A stretch of 41,418 bases of DNA. It comes from an uncultured Atopobium sp. GTDB lineage: Bacteria; Actinomycetota; Coriobacteriia; Coriobacteriales; Atopobiaceae. The position numbers were made by a program, and so were the translations under genes. Numbering within the stretch: position 1 is the first letter of the stretch; every line of letters starts with the position of its first letter. Positions 24,265 to 33,366 of this stretch are shown here, in pieces. Under the pieces are notes generated by a model that did not search any database, was not told the DNA's origin, and saw nothing but the letters and a program-made list of their open reading frames with translations. The stretch covers positions 1-41,418 of the forward strand of contig CAMPVF010000014.1 of the NCBI GenBank assembly GCA_946997485.1, read 5' to 3'.

Positions 24265-25923
24265 CTACGCAGCCAGGTACTTTTGCGCGTTTGATTCAAA
24301 GTCGCCAATTGCGTAGTTAATGTTGTTCCACTCGGTTATGCACTTAAAGATGGTGTCGTAGCCCTTATTTGCAAGTTGGTTGTATTTTTCATCCATCTTT
24401 TTAAGGTATTCAGCCGGGTTAACCGCAGTTTTGTAGTACTTATAACCAAACCACGCGCAGGCAAGCAAAAAGATAAACGTAACTGGTATAAGCATCATAA
24501 CAAGCGTAAGAAACGCACCCACGCCGCAGCCTATCGTTTTGTACAGATTCTTTTTGCCTTGGTGTTCCTTATATTCGGCAATTTCTTTTTCTTTGCAGGT
24601 ATCGAGGTACGCTTTGTATTGACTCTTAAGCACTTCGATGTTTGGCTGCTTGTCAACGCTAAGCTTGCATTCGCCAAGGTTAAGGGTAATGGTGTTGGGG
24701 AAGAGCGGCTTTGCGTCGTTAAGATATTGCGTGTAGCCCTTATTGATGTAGGGTTTCAAAAGCGACACAGCGGTTTTCTTTTCGGAAATCGATGTGTTGT
24801 CTTTATTAAGAATTGCTTTTACCATGCGCTCAGCAAGGCTAAACTTTTGCTTTTGCGCGTTTTCACGCTCGCGGATAAGCCGTTTGCGCACGTCGTCATA
24901 GCGCTGTTTACCTTTGCTGTTCTTTACAATGGTGTAGCAGGCTTCCTCAAGGCGCAGGTCTTGCTCGTCGTCGGCATAGTTATTAATTACGCGCACCAAA
25001 TTGTCGTCTACATTTGCGCGAATTTGGTCGATGTTAATTTCGGCGGCGTTAATGTCGCTAAATTCTTTTTGAATGTCGTAGGAGCTATACACGCGGTTTG
25101 TGTAGTTTTTAATACGGTCGATTTCATCAACGTGTTCTTGCAGGTTAGAGTATAAATCGTCGTGCGCGGTGGTGCGATTTTCGCAAAATGCTTCCCACTG
25201 CTTGTTTTGTTTTTCTTCAAAGTCGGTGCCGCCAGCTTTAATTTGCTGGAGCCATTTGTCCACGTAGTCGCTGCAGATGTGCTTTTCATCGGGACCAAAT
25301 ACGCCGTTGATGTATGCATCTACAAAGGTGTAGCCACCTGCGGTAAAGCTGTTTACGTCAATCTTCGAAAAGTAGATGTTAAGCCATTCGTAGCACGCAT
25401 TGGTGCGCTTGTTACGGCGGCAAATGAGCGCCATCGTAAGCGCAGTGCGCTGCTCGTCGCGCTTCATTGCCTCTCTAATTGCACGGTCGGCAAGGTCGCG
25501 GTCGTTGCTAATCCAGGCGGATATTGCAATAAGGCAGGGTGCCAGCCAGTAATTTGGCGTTGAAATCATGAGCTCTTCGGATACGTTCGAAATGGTCGAC
25601 TTTTTTACGAGTGCCAAGTCGGTTGCCTGCAGCACACCAATCATCGTTTTACGAATTTGACCATACTCTCTAAAGTCTTTGTCGATATCCTGGCGCACGC
25701 GTACAAGCTCGGTAGTTGCGTGTGCGTATTCCTCGGCACGCTTTCGGTCTTCCATCAGCTCTTCAAACCGCTTTTTGAGCTGCTCGAGATCGTGGCGCGT
25801 AGTTTTAACGTCGTCATGCATGTCATCAACAAGGCCGCCTATGACATCTACCTTAGCGTTAATTTCACGCACATCACGTTTAAGGTCTTCTATGTCATGG
25901 TACCGTACTACATCTTCTGCCAT
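24265..25923 (-). CDS. Coiled-coil membrane-anchored protein of unknown function (SPFH-linked)
   Basis: No enzyme motif is visible. Residues about 5-75 are a charged coiled coil (repeated Asp/Glu/Lys with Val/Ile/Leu spacing, including LKRDVREINAKVDVIGGLVDD). A long helical, charged region reaches to about 455. One or two transmembrane segments (about 462-500, IGCGVGAFLTLVMMLIPV onward) come near the end, and a soluble tail of about 50 residues closes it. AGGAGG precedes the ATG, which lies 9 bases after the zinc-ribbon gene's stop. It is probably a structural or bridging part of the membrane complex formed with the SPFH protein. The coiled coil could stand in for the role PspA plays in related clusters (inference). 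Confidence 0.75.
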   Translation of the reverse strand: MAEDVVRYHDIEDLKRDVREINAKVDVIGGLVDDMHDDVKTTRHDLEQLKKRFEELMEDRKRAEEYAHATTELVRVRQDIDKDFREYGQIRKTMIGVLQATDLALVKKSTISNVSEELMISTPNYWLAPCLIAISAWISNDRDLADRAIREAMKRDEQRTALTMALICRRNKRTNACYEWLNIYFSKIDVNSFTAGGYTFVDAYINGVFGPDEKHICSDYVDKWLQQIKAGGTDFEEKQNKQWEAFCENRTTAHDDLYSNLQEHVDEIDRIKNYTNRVYSSYDIQKEFSDINAAEINIDQIRANVDDNLVRVINNYADDEQDLRLEEACYTIVKNSKGKQRYDDVRKRLIRERENAQKQKFSLAERMVKAILNKDNTSISEKKTAVSLLKPYINKGYTQYLNDAKPLFPNTITLNLGECKLSVDKQPNIEVLKSQYKAYLDTCKEKEIAEYKEHQGKKNLYKTIGCGVGAFLTLVMMLIPVTFIFLLACAWFGYKYYKTAVNPAEYLKKMDEKYNQLANKGYDTIFKCITEWNNINYAIGDFESNAQKYLAA

Positions 25924-25932
25924 GTGATCCTC

Positions 25933-26754
25933 CTATTGGTTGTTGGTCATGCGCGATGTGTAGCTTTGTTGCATCTGCTGGTATTTTGCTGCCAGCTGAT
26001 TTTTAAGTGCCGATTGTTTCATGTGTTGAATAATTGTGCCTACAGGCACAACGTAGTGCTCATAGAAGTACTGCGTTTTTGCATGAAACGAAAATGTATT
26101 GCCCGCATACGGCGACTCCGGATTTTTTTGTATACCAATAAGCAGCGCTACACACGTTTTGGGGATGTCGATATGAGCTGCCAGGTCGGCATAGTAGCCA
26201 GCCATTTCTTCATCGAGAAAATCGATTGAGCGTTGATGCTGAATAACGTAGGGACAAACGGCTTCAACGCACGCTGCTAGTTCTTTTTTGTCTTGTTCGG
26301 CCTGCATATTTGTGGCAAGGATATAGATGAACTCTTTTTCGTAATCGATAAGCAAGTGTTTGCTTGCAACAAACACACGCATTAAATCGCGAATTTCATC
26401 AAACTCAAGCGGAGTAGCATCTTGACGCATAATGCTTTCGAGAAATTGCTTAATGCTTAGGCACTGACCCTTTTTTACCTCGTTGTAGTAGCTCACGATG
26501 TATAACGCAGGTGCATAGTCGCTAAACAGGTTAAGCGTTTCGAGCGCATAGTGGTATGCTTCTTCGAAGTTGCCATCGCAGAAAAACTCGATGGCGTTTC
26601 GCATGGCAAGAATTACGTTTTTGTTTTTTGCCATTGTTGCGCGCGAGTAGGTGGTGTGGCTGCCGCACTGATTGCACTGTATGCTGCGCTCAGCGGCGTT
26701 GTATTCGATATTGGTGCTTCCGCAGTTGGGACAGGTAATTCCGCTTAGTTCCAT
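25933..26754 (-). CDS. Zinc-ribbon protein with helical (TPR-like) body
   Basis: Begins with a TFIIB-type zinc ribbon: Cys8, Cys11, Cys27 and Cys30 in two CxxC pairs. About 240 mostly helical residues follow, with features of tetratricopeptide-like repeats (NFEEAYHYALETLNLFSDYAPAL). No catalytic motif or transmembrane segment is visible. It sits 7 bases after the small membrane protein and 9 bases before the coiled-coil protein, so the four genes form one operon. Zinc-ribbon partners of SPFH proteins are known in Bacillus (YdjG); the match here is by layout, not by recognised sequence identity. Confidence 0.75.
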   Translation of the reverse strand: MELSGITCPNCGSTNIEYNAAERSIQCNQCGSHTTYSRATMAKNKNVILAMRNAIEFFCDGNFEEAYHYALETLNLFSDYAPALYIVSYYNEVKKGQCLSIKQFLESIMRQDATPLEFDEIRDLMRVFVASKHLLIDYEKEFIYILATNMQAEQDKKELAACVEAVCPYVIQHQRSIDFLDEEMAGYYADLAAHIDIPKTCVALLIGIQKNPESPYAGNTFSFHAKTQYFYEHYVVPVGTIIQHMKQSALKNQLAAKYQQMQQSYTSRMTNNQ

Positions 26755-26761
26755 CGTGCAC

Positions 26762-27433
26762 CTACTTAAGCGCGTTGCGCATTTTTACAGCGCTTTCAAG
26801 AGCAGCTATGTGCTGCGAAAGCGTTGCATCGTCGCTTTGTTGGCGGATGAGTGTTTCAAGCTCGCCCAAACGTGCATAAATATCGTTTTCGTAGGGCAGC
26901 GTGGTGCTATTTGAAAGTGCATTGCTGTAGTCGAAGAGCTGTTTTACGGCAAGAAGCTCCTTTTTTATCTGCTCATTGGGTGCAACTGCCAGAAGCGCTG
27001 CCATTTTTTTGGAAATGAGCGACGAGACATTCATAGCAGCCTCAACCGTTTGTACGGTGGCTTCAACGCGCGCTGTTGCGCGGTGTGCGTAATATACAAC
27101 GGCAATGTAGATGCACAGGATAACAAGGTTAATAAACAGAGTGTGATCAACCTTGGCAGACGTGTGGCTTAATACATAGTTTGCAACAAGGCACACAACA
27201 AGGTAGGTGTTTGTGTAAATGCTGGTAGTGTATGCAGCTTCGTTTGTTTTGGCTGATGTAGTGTTAAAGCCAAGCAAATAAACAAGGCACACAATAACGC
27301 CGATACATCCGCACGCAAGAGTGGTGTAAAACAGCTCGTCAGAAACGGTGTTTTGTCTAAAAATGAACATTGCTGCAAGCCAAATAACAAACAACAGCAA
27401 CGGTATAAGACATGTGCTAAACGACTTTTTCAT
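26762..27433 (-). CDS. Four-helix membrane protein of the SPFH module
   Basis: Four hydrophobic segments (about 7-26, 38-56, 73-93 and 101-117) are followed by a cytoplasmic helical tail of about 100 residues with heptad-like spacing. No known family is recognised. Its position between an SPFH protein and a zinc-ribbon protein recalls YdjH of Bacillus subtilis, a membrane protein in an equivalent place. AGGATG lies before the ATG, 23 bases after the SPFH stop. Confidence 0.72.
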   Translation of the reverse strand: MKKSFSTCLIPLLLFVIWLAAMFIFRQNTVSDELFYTTLACGCIGVIVCLVYLLGFNTTSAKTNEAAYTTSIYTNTYLVVCLVANYVLSHTSAKVDHTLFINLVILCIYIAVVYYAHRATARVEATVQTVEAAMNVSSLISKKMAALLAVAPNEQIKKELLAVKQLFDYSNALSNSTTLPYENDIYARLGELETLIRQQSDDATLSQHIAALESAVKMRNALK

Positions 27434-27456
27434 GATGACATCCTAACTGGTGCATT

Positions 27457-28821
27457 TTAACATTTGGCGCCGCATTGCATGCAGAATTTAGATCCTGCTG
27501 CAAGGGTAGCTCCGCAGGTAGAACAGGTTATTTGCTGGGGTGCAGCGCAGCCGCAGTTGGAACAGAATTTTGCCGATGGTGCAAGCGTAGCGCCGCATTG
27601 TGCACATATTGCCCCGGGCGCGGCGGCCTGTTCGATGGGCTTTCCGCAGCGTGCGCAGAACTTTGATTGCGGGCTGCAGGGCGCCTGGCACGACGGGCAT
27701 GTAGTAGACTGCGCCGTTTGCGGGGTTGCAAAGTTGGTTGCCTGCATGGTGTGCTGCGCGATAGTACCCATAGACGAGCCCATACCAGCTCCTACCATGG
27801 TGCCCATGCCAAGACCCATGCCCGCACCCATAAACGTTGAGGACATGCCTTCGTTTTCGGCAGCGGCTTGCATAACGTTGAAGCCCTGTTCTTGCTGGTA
27901 GGTGTAGCCTTCGCGCTCACGCATACGCGCACGTGCCGCCGATTCGATGTCCATCTTTTTGGCGTTACCTTGCGCTTCGAGTTCGTTGCGTTTGCGCTCA
28001 ATTTTCATTTCGTTAACAGCGTCGAGATCGTCGTCGGGTGCGTTAATCGATGTGCATGAGAAGTTGTCGAGCACAAGGCCAAAGTCGGCAAAATAGGGCT
28101 TGAGCTTGGTAAATAGCTCATCAGAAAATTCGGTAAGGTGGCTATTGATGGCCAGAATGCCAATTTTTTCGCCGAGCATTTTTTTGCTTATCATATCGGG
28201 CGCATATTCAATAATTTTTGCGCGCATAAAATTGAGAAGCTCAGCTTGCGTGTAGTTGGCACGCGTGCCTACCACCTTTTGCATAAACGTGCGCGCCCAC
28301 GGCACCGCAATGGTGGTGTCTTGCTGCTCAATGTGTACACCAAACAGACCGTTTGCACGTACGTGAATGTTTACTTCTTCTTCGGGGTCTTGCATGACAA
28401 TTGGCTTTTGGGTGCCCCAAGGAAGCTCGTTCATGTAGGTGGTATTTATGAAATACACCGTTGAGTGGAACGATGACTCGCCACCAGAAAGGGCGTGCGA
28501 CATGTTTCTAAATGGCGCAAAGCGTGCATCGCCCGTTTCGAGCTTTATTTTGCAGGGTCCAGAAAATATTGAATACTGAGATTTACCAGCGGATTCGTCA
28601 AGCGAGCTTCCCGTTGCTAAATTGTTCGTAAACACGGCAAGCTGGCTTGCGCCCACAATAAGGTATGAGCCGGTGGGGAAATCTTCGTACTCAAATTTGT
28701 GCACAACGAGCGAAGCTGCGTTGCTGTCTTCGGGCTCCCACTTGATGAGATCGACCGAAAGCGATCCAACAATGCCGCTGTGGCGCTGTTCTTTAGGGTT
28801 ATCGCTGCTAAAGAGCCCCAT
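27457..28821 (-). CDS. SPFH (band 7) domain protein with three C-terminal zinc ribbons
   Basis: Residues about 20-290 form an SPFH/band-7 domain of the type often annotated virion-core-like or YdjI-like. These assemble on membranes, recruit partners and respond to envelope stress. A charged helical segment (KIERKRNELEAQGNAKKMD) and a Gly/Met-rich stretch (about 325-355) lead into three zinc ribbons, each with two CxxC pairs (about 374-454). No transmembrane segment is evident, so membrane binding is through the domain or partners. AAAGGAGG precedes ATG 28821. It is the first gene of a four- or five-gene operon. Confidence 0.85.
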   Translation of the reverse strand: MGLFSSDNPKEQRHSGIVGSLSVDLIKWEPEDSNAASLVVHKFEYEDFPTGSYLIVGASQLAVFTNNLATGSSLDESAGKSQYSIFSGPCKIKLETGDARFAPFRNMSHALSGGESSFHSTVYFINTTYMNELPWGTQKPIVMQDPEEEVNIHVRANGLFGVHIEQQDTTIAVPWARTFMQKVVGTRANYTQAELLNFMRAKIIEYAPDMISKKMLGEKIGILAINSHLTEFSDELFTKLKPYFADFGLVLDNFSCTSINAPDDDLDAVNEMKIERKRNELEAQGNAKKMDIESAARARMREREGYTYQQEQGFNVMQAAAENEGMSSTFMGAGMGLGMGTMVGAGMGSSMGTIAQHTMQATNFATPQTAQSTTCPSCQAPCSPQSKFCARCGKPIEQAAAPGAICAQCGATLAPSAKFCSNCGCAAPQQITCSTCGATLAAGSKFCMQCGAKC

Positions 28822-28841
28822 GCTTCCTCCTTTAAGAGAAG

Positions 28842-28868
28842 CTCTTGCGCTCTAGCGTTGCGCAAGAG
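28842..28868. repeat. Hairpin in the leader of the SPFH operon
   Basis: CTCTTGCGC (28842-28850) and GCGCAAGAG (28860-28868) make a perfect 9-bp stem about 20 bases upstream of the SPFH start, close to its ribosome site. It could be an RNA structure or an operator. The same core occurs in the palindrome at 1664-1748. Confidence 0.5.
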
Positions 28869-28951
28869 AGCGTATGTGTGGCACACAATTATGGTGGTTG
28901 TATGTCGTTAGGATGACTATAGCACAATCGGTAGACAAACTTTTGTATTAG

Positions 28952-28992
28952 TAAAAACGCGCAATCTACCTGGGAAAACAGGAGATTGCGCG
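28952..28992 (-). terminator. Intrinsic terminator of the M16C protease gene
   Basis: On the minus strand CGCGCAATCTCCTG and CAGGTAGATTGCGCG form a 14-bp stem with one bulge and a TTTTCC loop, followed by TTTTT. It isolates the protease from the SPFH operon that begins about 130 bases further on. Confidence 0.9.
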
Positions 28993-29037
28993 CTGGATGT
29001 AGGGCAGCGTTTAGCTCGCCTTAAGGCTTTTTTGTTG

Positions 29038-32000
29038 CTATGCCTGTGCAATAAGGACGTCTACGGTATCAAACAAGTCGCCCGCCTTTTGAATGGCTTC
29101 TTGTGCACCAAACACGCACACGCAGCGCTCGCGTATATCACCCTCAAGATACTGCGCCAAGCTGCGCACATCCGCCGGTGTGGCATGAAGCTGCTGCGTG
29201 CGAATAAGCTCATTAAAGTTTTTCGGGCGATTTTTGAGATACCACATATCAAGCATGCGCGCCTGTGCATATGGCTTTTGCGGCGCATCAATCATTGCGG
29301 TTGTCGATACCACATAGCCCTCAAAGTCGTCGCAGGTAGGATGCCAGTTTTGAAGCCATGCTGCCGCTTTTTTGTATGCTTCGAGTGTAGTTGCAATTGC
29401 CGGATCGCGATACGACCACATAGCAGAAAAACCTGCAGTATTATGCTGAAATGCGCAGCCGTATGCGCCGTTTTTAACGCGCACTTCGTTCCATAGGTAG
29501 TCGAGCGAAAGCGCGCGCGACGCAATGTTCCAGGTACCAATGGTATTGATATCGGGGCAAAGGGTGGGCGCGTCGGCCGCAATAAATTGCACCTGAGAGG
29601 GGATGATAAATGCGCATCGACGCGGCTTGAGTGTGGGTATAACCAGGCGTGATGTGCCCGCATTCGCTGTCGCAGCACCAGCGCCCGCCACGCCCGCAGC
29701 AGCGCCCGTCATGCCCGCACCCAGCGGCGCGTCATCGAGCTGCGCAGTTATGGCGGCTGCGTCGTGCGTGCTTCCGGCAACGCTCACCACAAAAGGCAGC
29801 CTCAAGGCGCCCTGCGGTGCTTCACCCAAAAATACTACTCGTGCAATTGCGGCTAGTTTCTCGGGCAGCGTGAGTTTTTCCTCATCCCACCTATCCAGCA
29901 GTTTTGTTAAAAAGCGATAGTGCGAAACACCTTCAATTTCGTCCATAAGACGCCCTTGAGCAAAGCGCATCGACGACAAATAGTCCATAGCGCAGCTGTG
30001 CCCCGCATTAATAAACGCCGATTCGAGCGAGAGTTTGCGCTGCATAAGTAGGGTGTGTATGCGCTCCAACTCATCAAACCGAGACGATGCACAAATTTCA
30101 ACCAAATAATCAACAATGTAGTGGCGCATCTGCGCAAGCGCGCTTGCCGAAACAGCAAAATACGGCGCGATTGCCTGCGGGTTTTCGTCGTTAGACGTGC
30201 ACACAATGTATGCCGACAGCGCGCCGAGGTGCTGCTGGGTAAGAATGTCGAGCTCATCGGCACTGTGCTGCGTGGTGCTTACCTTGCCAAAAATTTCCTG
30301 CAACACGCCCACGTAGGGAGCATCGCTAAACCGTATGGTATCAAGCGGAAAATAGCTGTACATGTAGGTAATGCCGCGCGTTGCAATGGCGTGGTGAAGC
30401 AGGGTGTAGCGCCCGTTTGCGCCGGCATGCACACTGGTTTGGGGAAGGGCTGGGCTTGCGGTAATGTCGCTTGTATGCAAGCGGGGGAGCGTTGCCACGT
30501 TTTGCGGGCTATCGGGGGCTTCTTGCAGGGCTTTTAGGCGTGTGGTTTGCGTGCGTATAGCCTCAAGTTCATCGGTTGTCATCTGCGCTTTTTTCGCGGC
30601 TAAAAGGCGCGCCTCATCGTAGTCGTCCTGCTCGCTTGGAATAAGTTCTACGCAGGCACAAAACGCGTTTTTGCACACAAACTTTTGCAAAATGTGCTCA
30701 AAATACGAGGATGTAAGCTCGCGTTTCATGTGTGCGAGCGCCGCTTCAAACTTAAGTGTATCGAGCGGCTGCTCGTCGTTATACAGCCAGCTCGAAAGCA
30801 CCTGAATCGCCAGGGCAACGCCGTCGCTGTACGTGCTCCAATCGCGCTCACGCAGCATAAATTCCGTTTGCGCAAGCGTTGCATTAATGCGCTTGCGATC
30901 TATGCCATCGCGCACGTACTGCGCGCAGCGCTCTTCGATACATGCCTTAAACTGCGTCGCTACACCCTTATGAGCACCTTTAAGCTGAAACATAATAACC
31001 GGCTGCGCACACTCATCTACCAGCATTGCGCTCATGTCGTTACCAAGATTTGCCTCAAGCACATCGCGTTTAAGAGGCGAATCGTTGGTTGCACACAAGC
31101 TTTCGATAATAACGCTTGCTGCAAGCACCTCTTCGTGCGTAATGGGCGCATCGATAACATAGCTTACCTGCACCATTGCGTTGTCAGGCGTAGTTTTCAT
31201 GGTAAATTGCACGGGCTTTGGGCTGTGCGGACGCTGCAAGCGCAGCTCATTGGGTACGCCCATGGGTGCCGGTGCGTTACTAAAATGCTTGTCGATAACC
31301 TGCAGCATATCATCCAAGCAGAGGTCGCCATACAAAATGGTATAGCTGTTTGCAAGTTGGTAGTGGCGTTTGTGCGCGTCGATAAACTCCTCATACGTAA
31401 GGTTTGGAATTTCGCGCACATCGCCTCCCGACACGTACCCGTAGCAGGTATCGCAAAACAGCGTTTCCATTGTTTTGTGGTACAGCATCGTTTCGGGGCT
31501 CGAAAGCGACCCGCGCATTTCGTTTAGCACCACGCCGTTATAGCACAAGTTGTCCGCATCGTCGTTTAGCTCCAGGTGCCAGCCTTCTTGCTTAAAAATG
31601 TCGGGCTTGGTGTAAATGTTGGGGTGCAGCACCGCATCAAGGTAAATATTGGTGAGGTTAATGAGGTCTTTTTGGTTGGTGCTCGATACCGGGTACACGG
31701 TTTTATCGGGGAAGGTCATGGCATTAAGGAATGTTTGCATGCTTGTTTTAAGCAGGTGCACAAAAGGTTCCTTTACCGGGTAGCGCGCAGATCCGCACAG
31801 TACCGCGTGCTCAAGAATGTGAAACACACCGGTTGAGTTTGTGGGCGGGGTTTTAAATGCAATGCTAAACGTTTTGTTTGTATCGGCACATGCAAGCCAC
31901 ATAAGGCGCGCATGCGTTTGCTCATGCTCAAAAATATATGCATATCCATCGATTTCTTGCACTGCTTGCATGCTTGTAAGCTTGAAATGATGGTAGCTTT

Positions 32001-32070
32001 TAGTAAGATGAAGGAAGCTCAAAGGAGAAGTGTATACAGGGGTTGAAGTGGGTGTGTCTTGTTCAGACAT
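29038..32070 (-). CDS. M16C zinc metallopeptidase (presequence-protease/insulinase family)
   Basis: Large cytoplasmic peptide-degrading chamber enzyme of the PreP/Cym1 type. The inverted zinc motif is HILEH (His84, Glu87, His88), with the distal ligand Glu in GVVLNEMRGSLSSP. Two M16 halves and the C-terminal inactive domains fill 1010 residues, normal for the family. A Gly/Ala-rich insertion (GAGMTGAAAGVAGAGAA, near residue 800) interrupts a loop. ATG 32070 has AAAGGAG six bases upstream; the longer frame to 32100 adds leader only. There is no signal peptide. It probably degrades oligopeptides for amino acid recycling. Confidence 0.93.
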   Translation of the reverse strand: MSEQDTPTSTPVYTSPLSFLHLTKSYHHFKLTSMQAVQEIDGYAYIFEHEQTHARLMWLACADTNKTFSIAFKTPPTNSTGVFHILEHAVLCGSARYPVKEPFVHLLKTSMQTFLNAMTFPDKTVYPVSSTNQKDLINLTNIYLDAVLHPNIYTKPDIFKQEGWHLELNDDADNLCYNGVVLNEMRGSLSSPETMLYHKTMETLFCDTCYGYVSGGDVREIPNLTYEEFIDAHKRHYQLANSYTILYGDLCLDDMLQVIDKHFSNAPAPMGVPNELRLQRPHSPKPVQFTMKTTPDNAMVQVSYVIDAPITHEEVLAASVIIESLCATNDSPLKRDVLEANLGNDMSAMLVDECAQPVIMFQLKGAHKGVATQFKACIEERCAQYVRDGIDRKRINATLAQTEFMLRERDWSTYSDGVALAIQVLSSWLYNDEQPLDTLKFEAALAHMKRELTSSYFEHILQKFVCKNAFCACVELIPSEQDDYDEARLLAAKKAQMTTDELEAIRTQTTRLKALQEAPDSPQNVATLPRLHTSDITASPALPQTSVHAGANGRYTLLHHAIATRGITYMYSYFPLDTIRFSDAPYVGVLQEIFGKVSTTQHSADELDILTQQHLGALSAYIVCTSNDENPQAIAPYFAVSASALAQMRHYIVDYLVEICASSRFDELERIHTLLMQRKLSLESAFINAGHSCAMDYLSSMRFAQGRLMDEIEGVSHYRFLTKLLDRWDEEKLTLPEKLAAIARVVFLGEAPQGALRLPFVVSVAGSTHDAAAITAQLDDAPLGAGMTGAAAGVAGAGAATANAGTSRLVIPTLKPRRCAFIIPSQVQFIAADAPTLCPDINTIGTWNIASRALSLDYLWNEVRVKNGAYGCAFQHNTAGFSAMWSYRDPAIATTLEAYKKAAAWLQNWHPTCDDFEGYVVSTTAMIDAPQKPYAQARMLDMWYLKNRPKNFNELIRTQQLHATPADVRSLAQYLEGDIRERCVCVFGAQEAIQKAGDLFDTVDVLIAQA

Positions 32071-32276
32071 AGGTGCTCCTTTTGGTGCGTGTACATACAA
32101 TACCCATGCTGCACCTGCGTGTTGCCCGTGCGCGTGTGCGTTGTTGCGATTTTGCGCGTATGTGCTTTAGTGCATTGTGGTGCCCACATGGCGGACTCGT
32201 GTAGCTGCAGCATTTAGGTTGCATTCCATTGTATACTACTCACGTTTTACCATGCATACCGCATAAGGAGTTTGTG

Positions 32277-33233
32277 TTGCATCATACAGATTACAAACGT
32301 GCCCTCACGCAGCGCTTTTCTCTCGAGCGCATCACATCCGCACTGCAAAACTCACACAATCGTCGCCTTCTACATGGCATTATGCTGACGCTTGCTGGTG
32401 GCTCGCTATGGGGCGCCAATGCAACACTTTCAAAAATTATCATGGACACCTACGCCATTTCGCCCTTGTGGCTTGCATGTATACGTGAAATTTTTGCAGC
32501 GTTGTTATTTTTGCTGTGTGCTTATAAGCAAACGCCTGACAAGGTGCGTGCCGTGTTTGAACATCCTTCATCGCTCATCTCAATTGCGCTTGTAGCGTAT
32601 GATGCTATTTTGCTCTCGCAGGTGTCGTACCTGCAGGCAATTAACTGGACAAACTCGGCAACGGCAACGATTTTACAAAACATCTGCGTAATTTTTGTTA
32701 TGGTGTACGTATGCGTTGTAAACCGTCGTGCGCCCAAACGCCGCGAAATAGCGGGGCTTATATTGGCTATTGTTGGCACGTTCTTTATTTGTACGGGCGG
32801 CGACCCCTCCAAGTTTTTGCTGCCACCAGAAGGTCTTATGTGGGGTTTGAGCTGCGCACTTGCGGCTGCGATTTTAGCTATTCACCCGCTTGCGCTTATT
32901 GAAGCATACGGTAATTTTGTGGTTAACGGATTTGCATTTTTGGTTGCGGGCACTACGCTTGCATGCGTGGTGCAGCCTTGGAATCACCTGCCCGCCCTTG
33001 ATGTGCAGGGTGTTGTATATCTTATTGCAACCGTAGTTTTGGGCACATTTGGGGCATACGCGCTCTTTTTGGAAGGTGTAAAAGAAGTCGGATCCGTTAA
33101 AGGCTCAATGCTTGGCACGAGCGAGCCGCTTGCTGCAACTATCACTGCTGCTGTTGTTGGGGGAGCGGTGTTTTCGCCTGGTGAGTTGTTTGGCTTTGCG
33201 CTCATTATTATTATGGTATTTCTTACTGCGTAG
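32277..33233 (+). CDS. EamA-family (drug/metabolite) transporter
   Basis: Ten predicted transmembrane helices in two EamA repeats (first GGSLWGANATLSKIIM.., second GLMWGLSCALAAAILAIHPLAL..). Such carriers export or import amino acids and metabolites; the substrate is unknown. Start is taken as TTG 32277 because AAGGAG (32265-32270) lies 6 bases before it; GTG 32274 is possible, and an upstream TTG at 32229 would swallow the ribosome site. A TATACT box at 32232-32237 may be the -10. It is divergent from the protease. The stop codon touches a 15-bp minisatellite. Confidence 0.87.
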   Translation: MHHTDYKRALTQRFSLERITSALQNSHNRRLLHGIMLTLAGGSLWGANATLSKIIMDTYAISPLWLACIREIFAALLFLLCAYKQTPDKVRAVFEHPSSLISIALVAYDAILLSQVSYLQAINWTNSATATILQNICVIFVMVYVCVVNRRAPKRREIAGLILAIVGTFFICTGGDPSKFLLPPEGLMWGLSCALAAAILAIHPLALIEAYGNFVVNGFAFLVAGTTLACVVQPWNHLPALDVQGVVYLIATVVLGTFGAYALFLEGVKEVGSVKGSMLGTSEPLAATITAAVVGGAVFSPGELFGFALIIIMVFLTA

Positions 33234-33366
33234 AGCTGCGCGTTATAGAGCTGCGCGTTATAGAGCGTCGTGTTACAGAACGTCGTGTTACAGAACGTCG
33301 CGTTATAGAGCTGCGCGTTATAGAGCGTCGTGTTACAGAACGTCGCGTTATAGAGCTGCGCGTTAT
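33232..33366. repeat. 15-bp minisatellite filling the gap between convergent genes (9 units)
   Basis: Nine 15-bp units run head to tail from inside the EamA stop codon to the first base of the next gene's stop codon. Four variants occur, A (AGAGCTGCGCGTTAT), B (AGAGCGTCGTGTTAC), C (AGAACGTCGTGTTAC) and D (AGAACGTCGCGTTAT), in the order A A B C D A B D A. The shared sub-orders suggest block duplications. No other sequence lies between the two genes. Confidence 0.95.

Noticed and set aside
33232..33366. CRISPR-like array
   Set aside because: Units are contiguous 15-mers with no spacers and no cas genes nearby.
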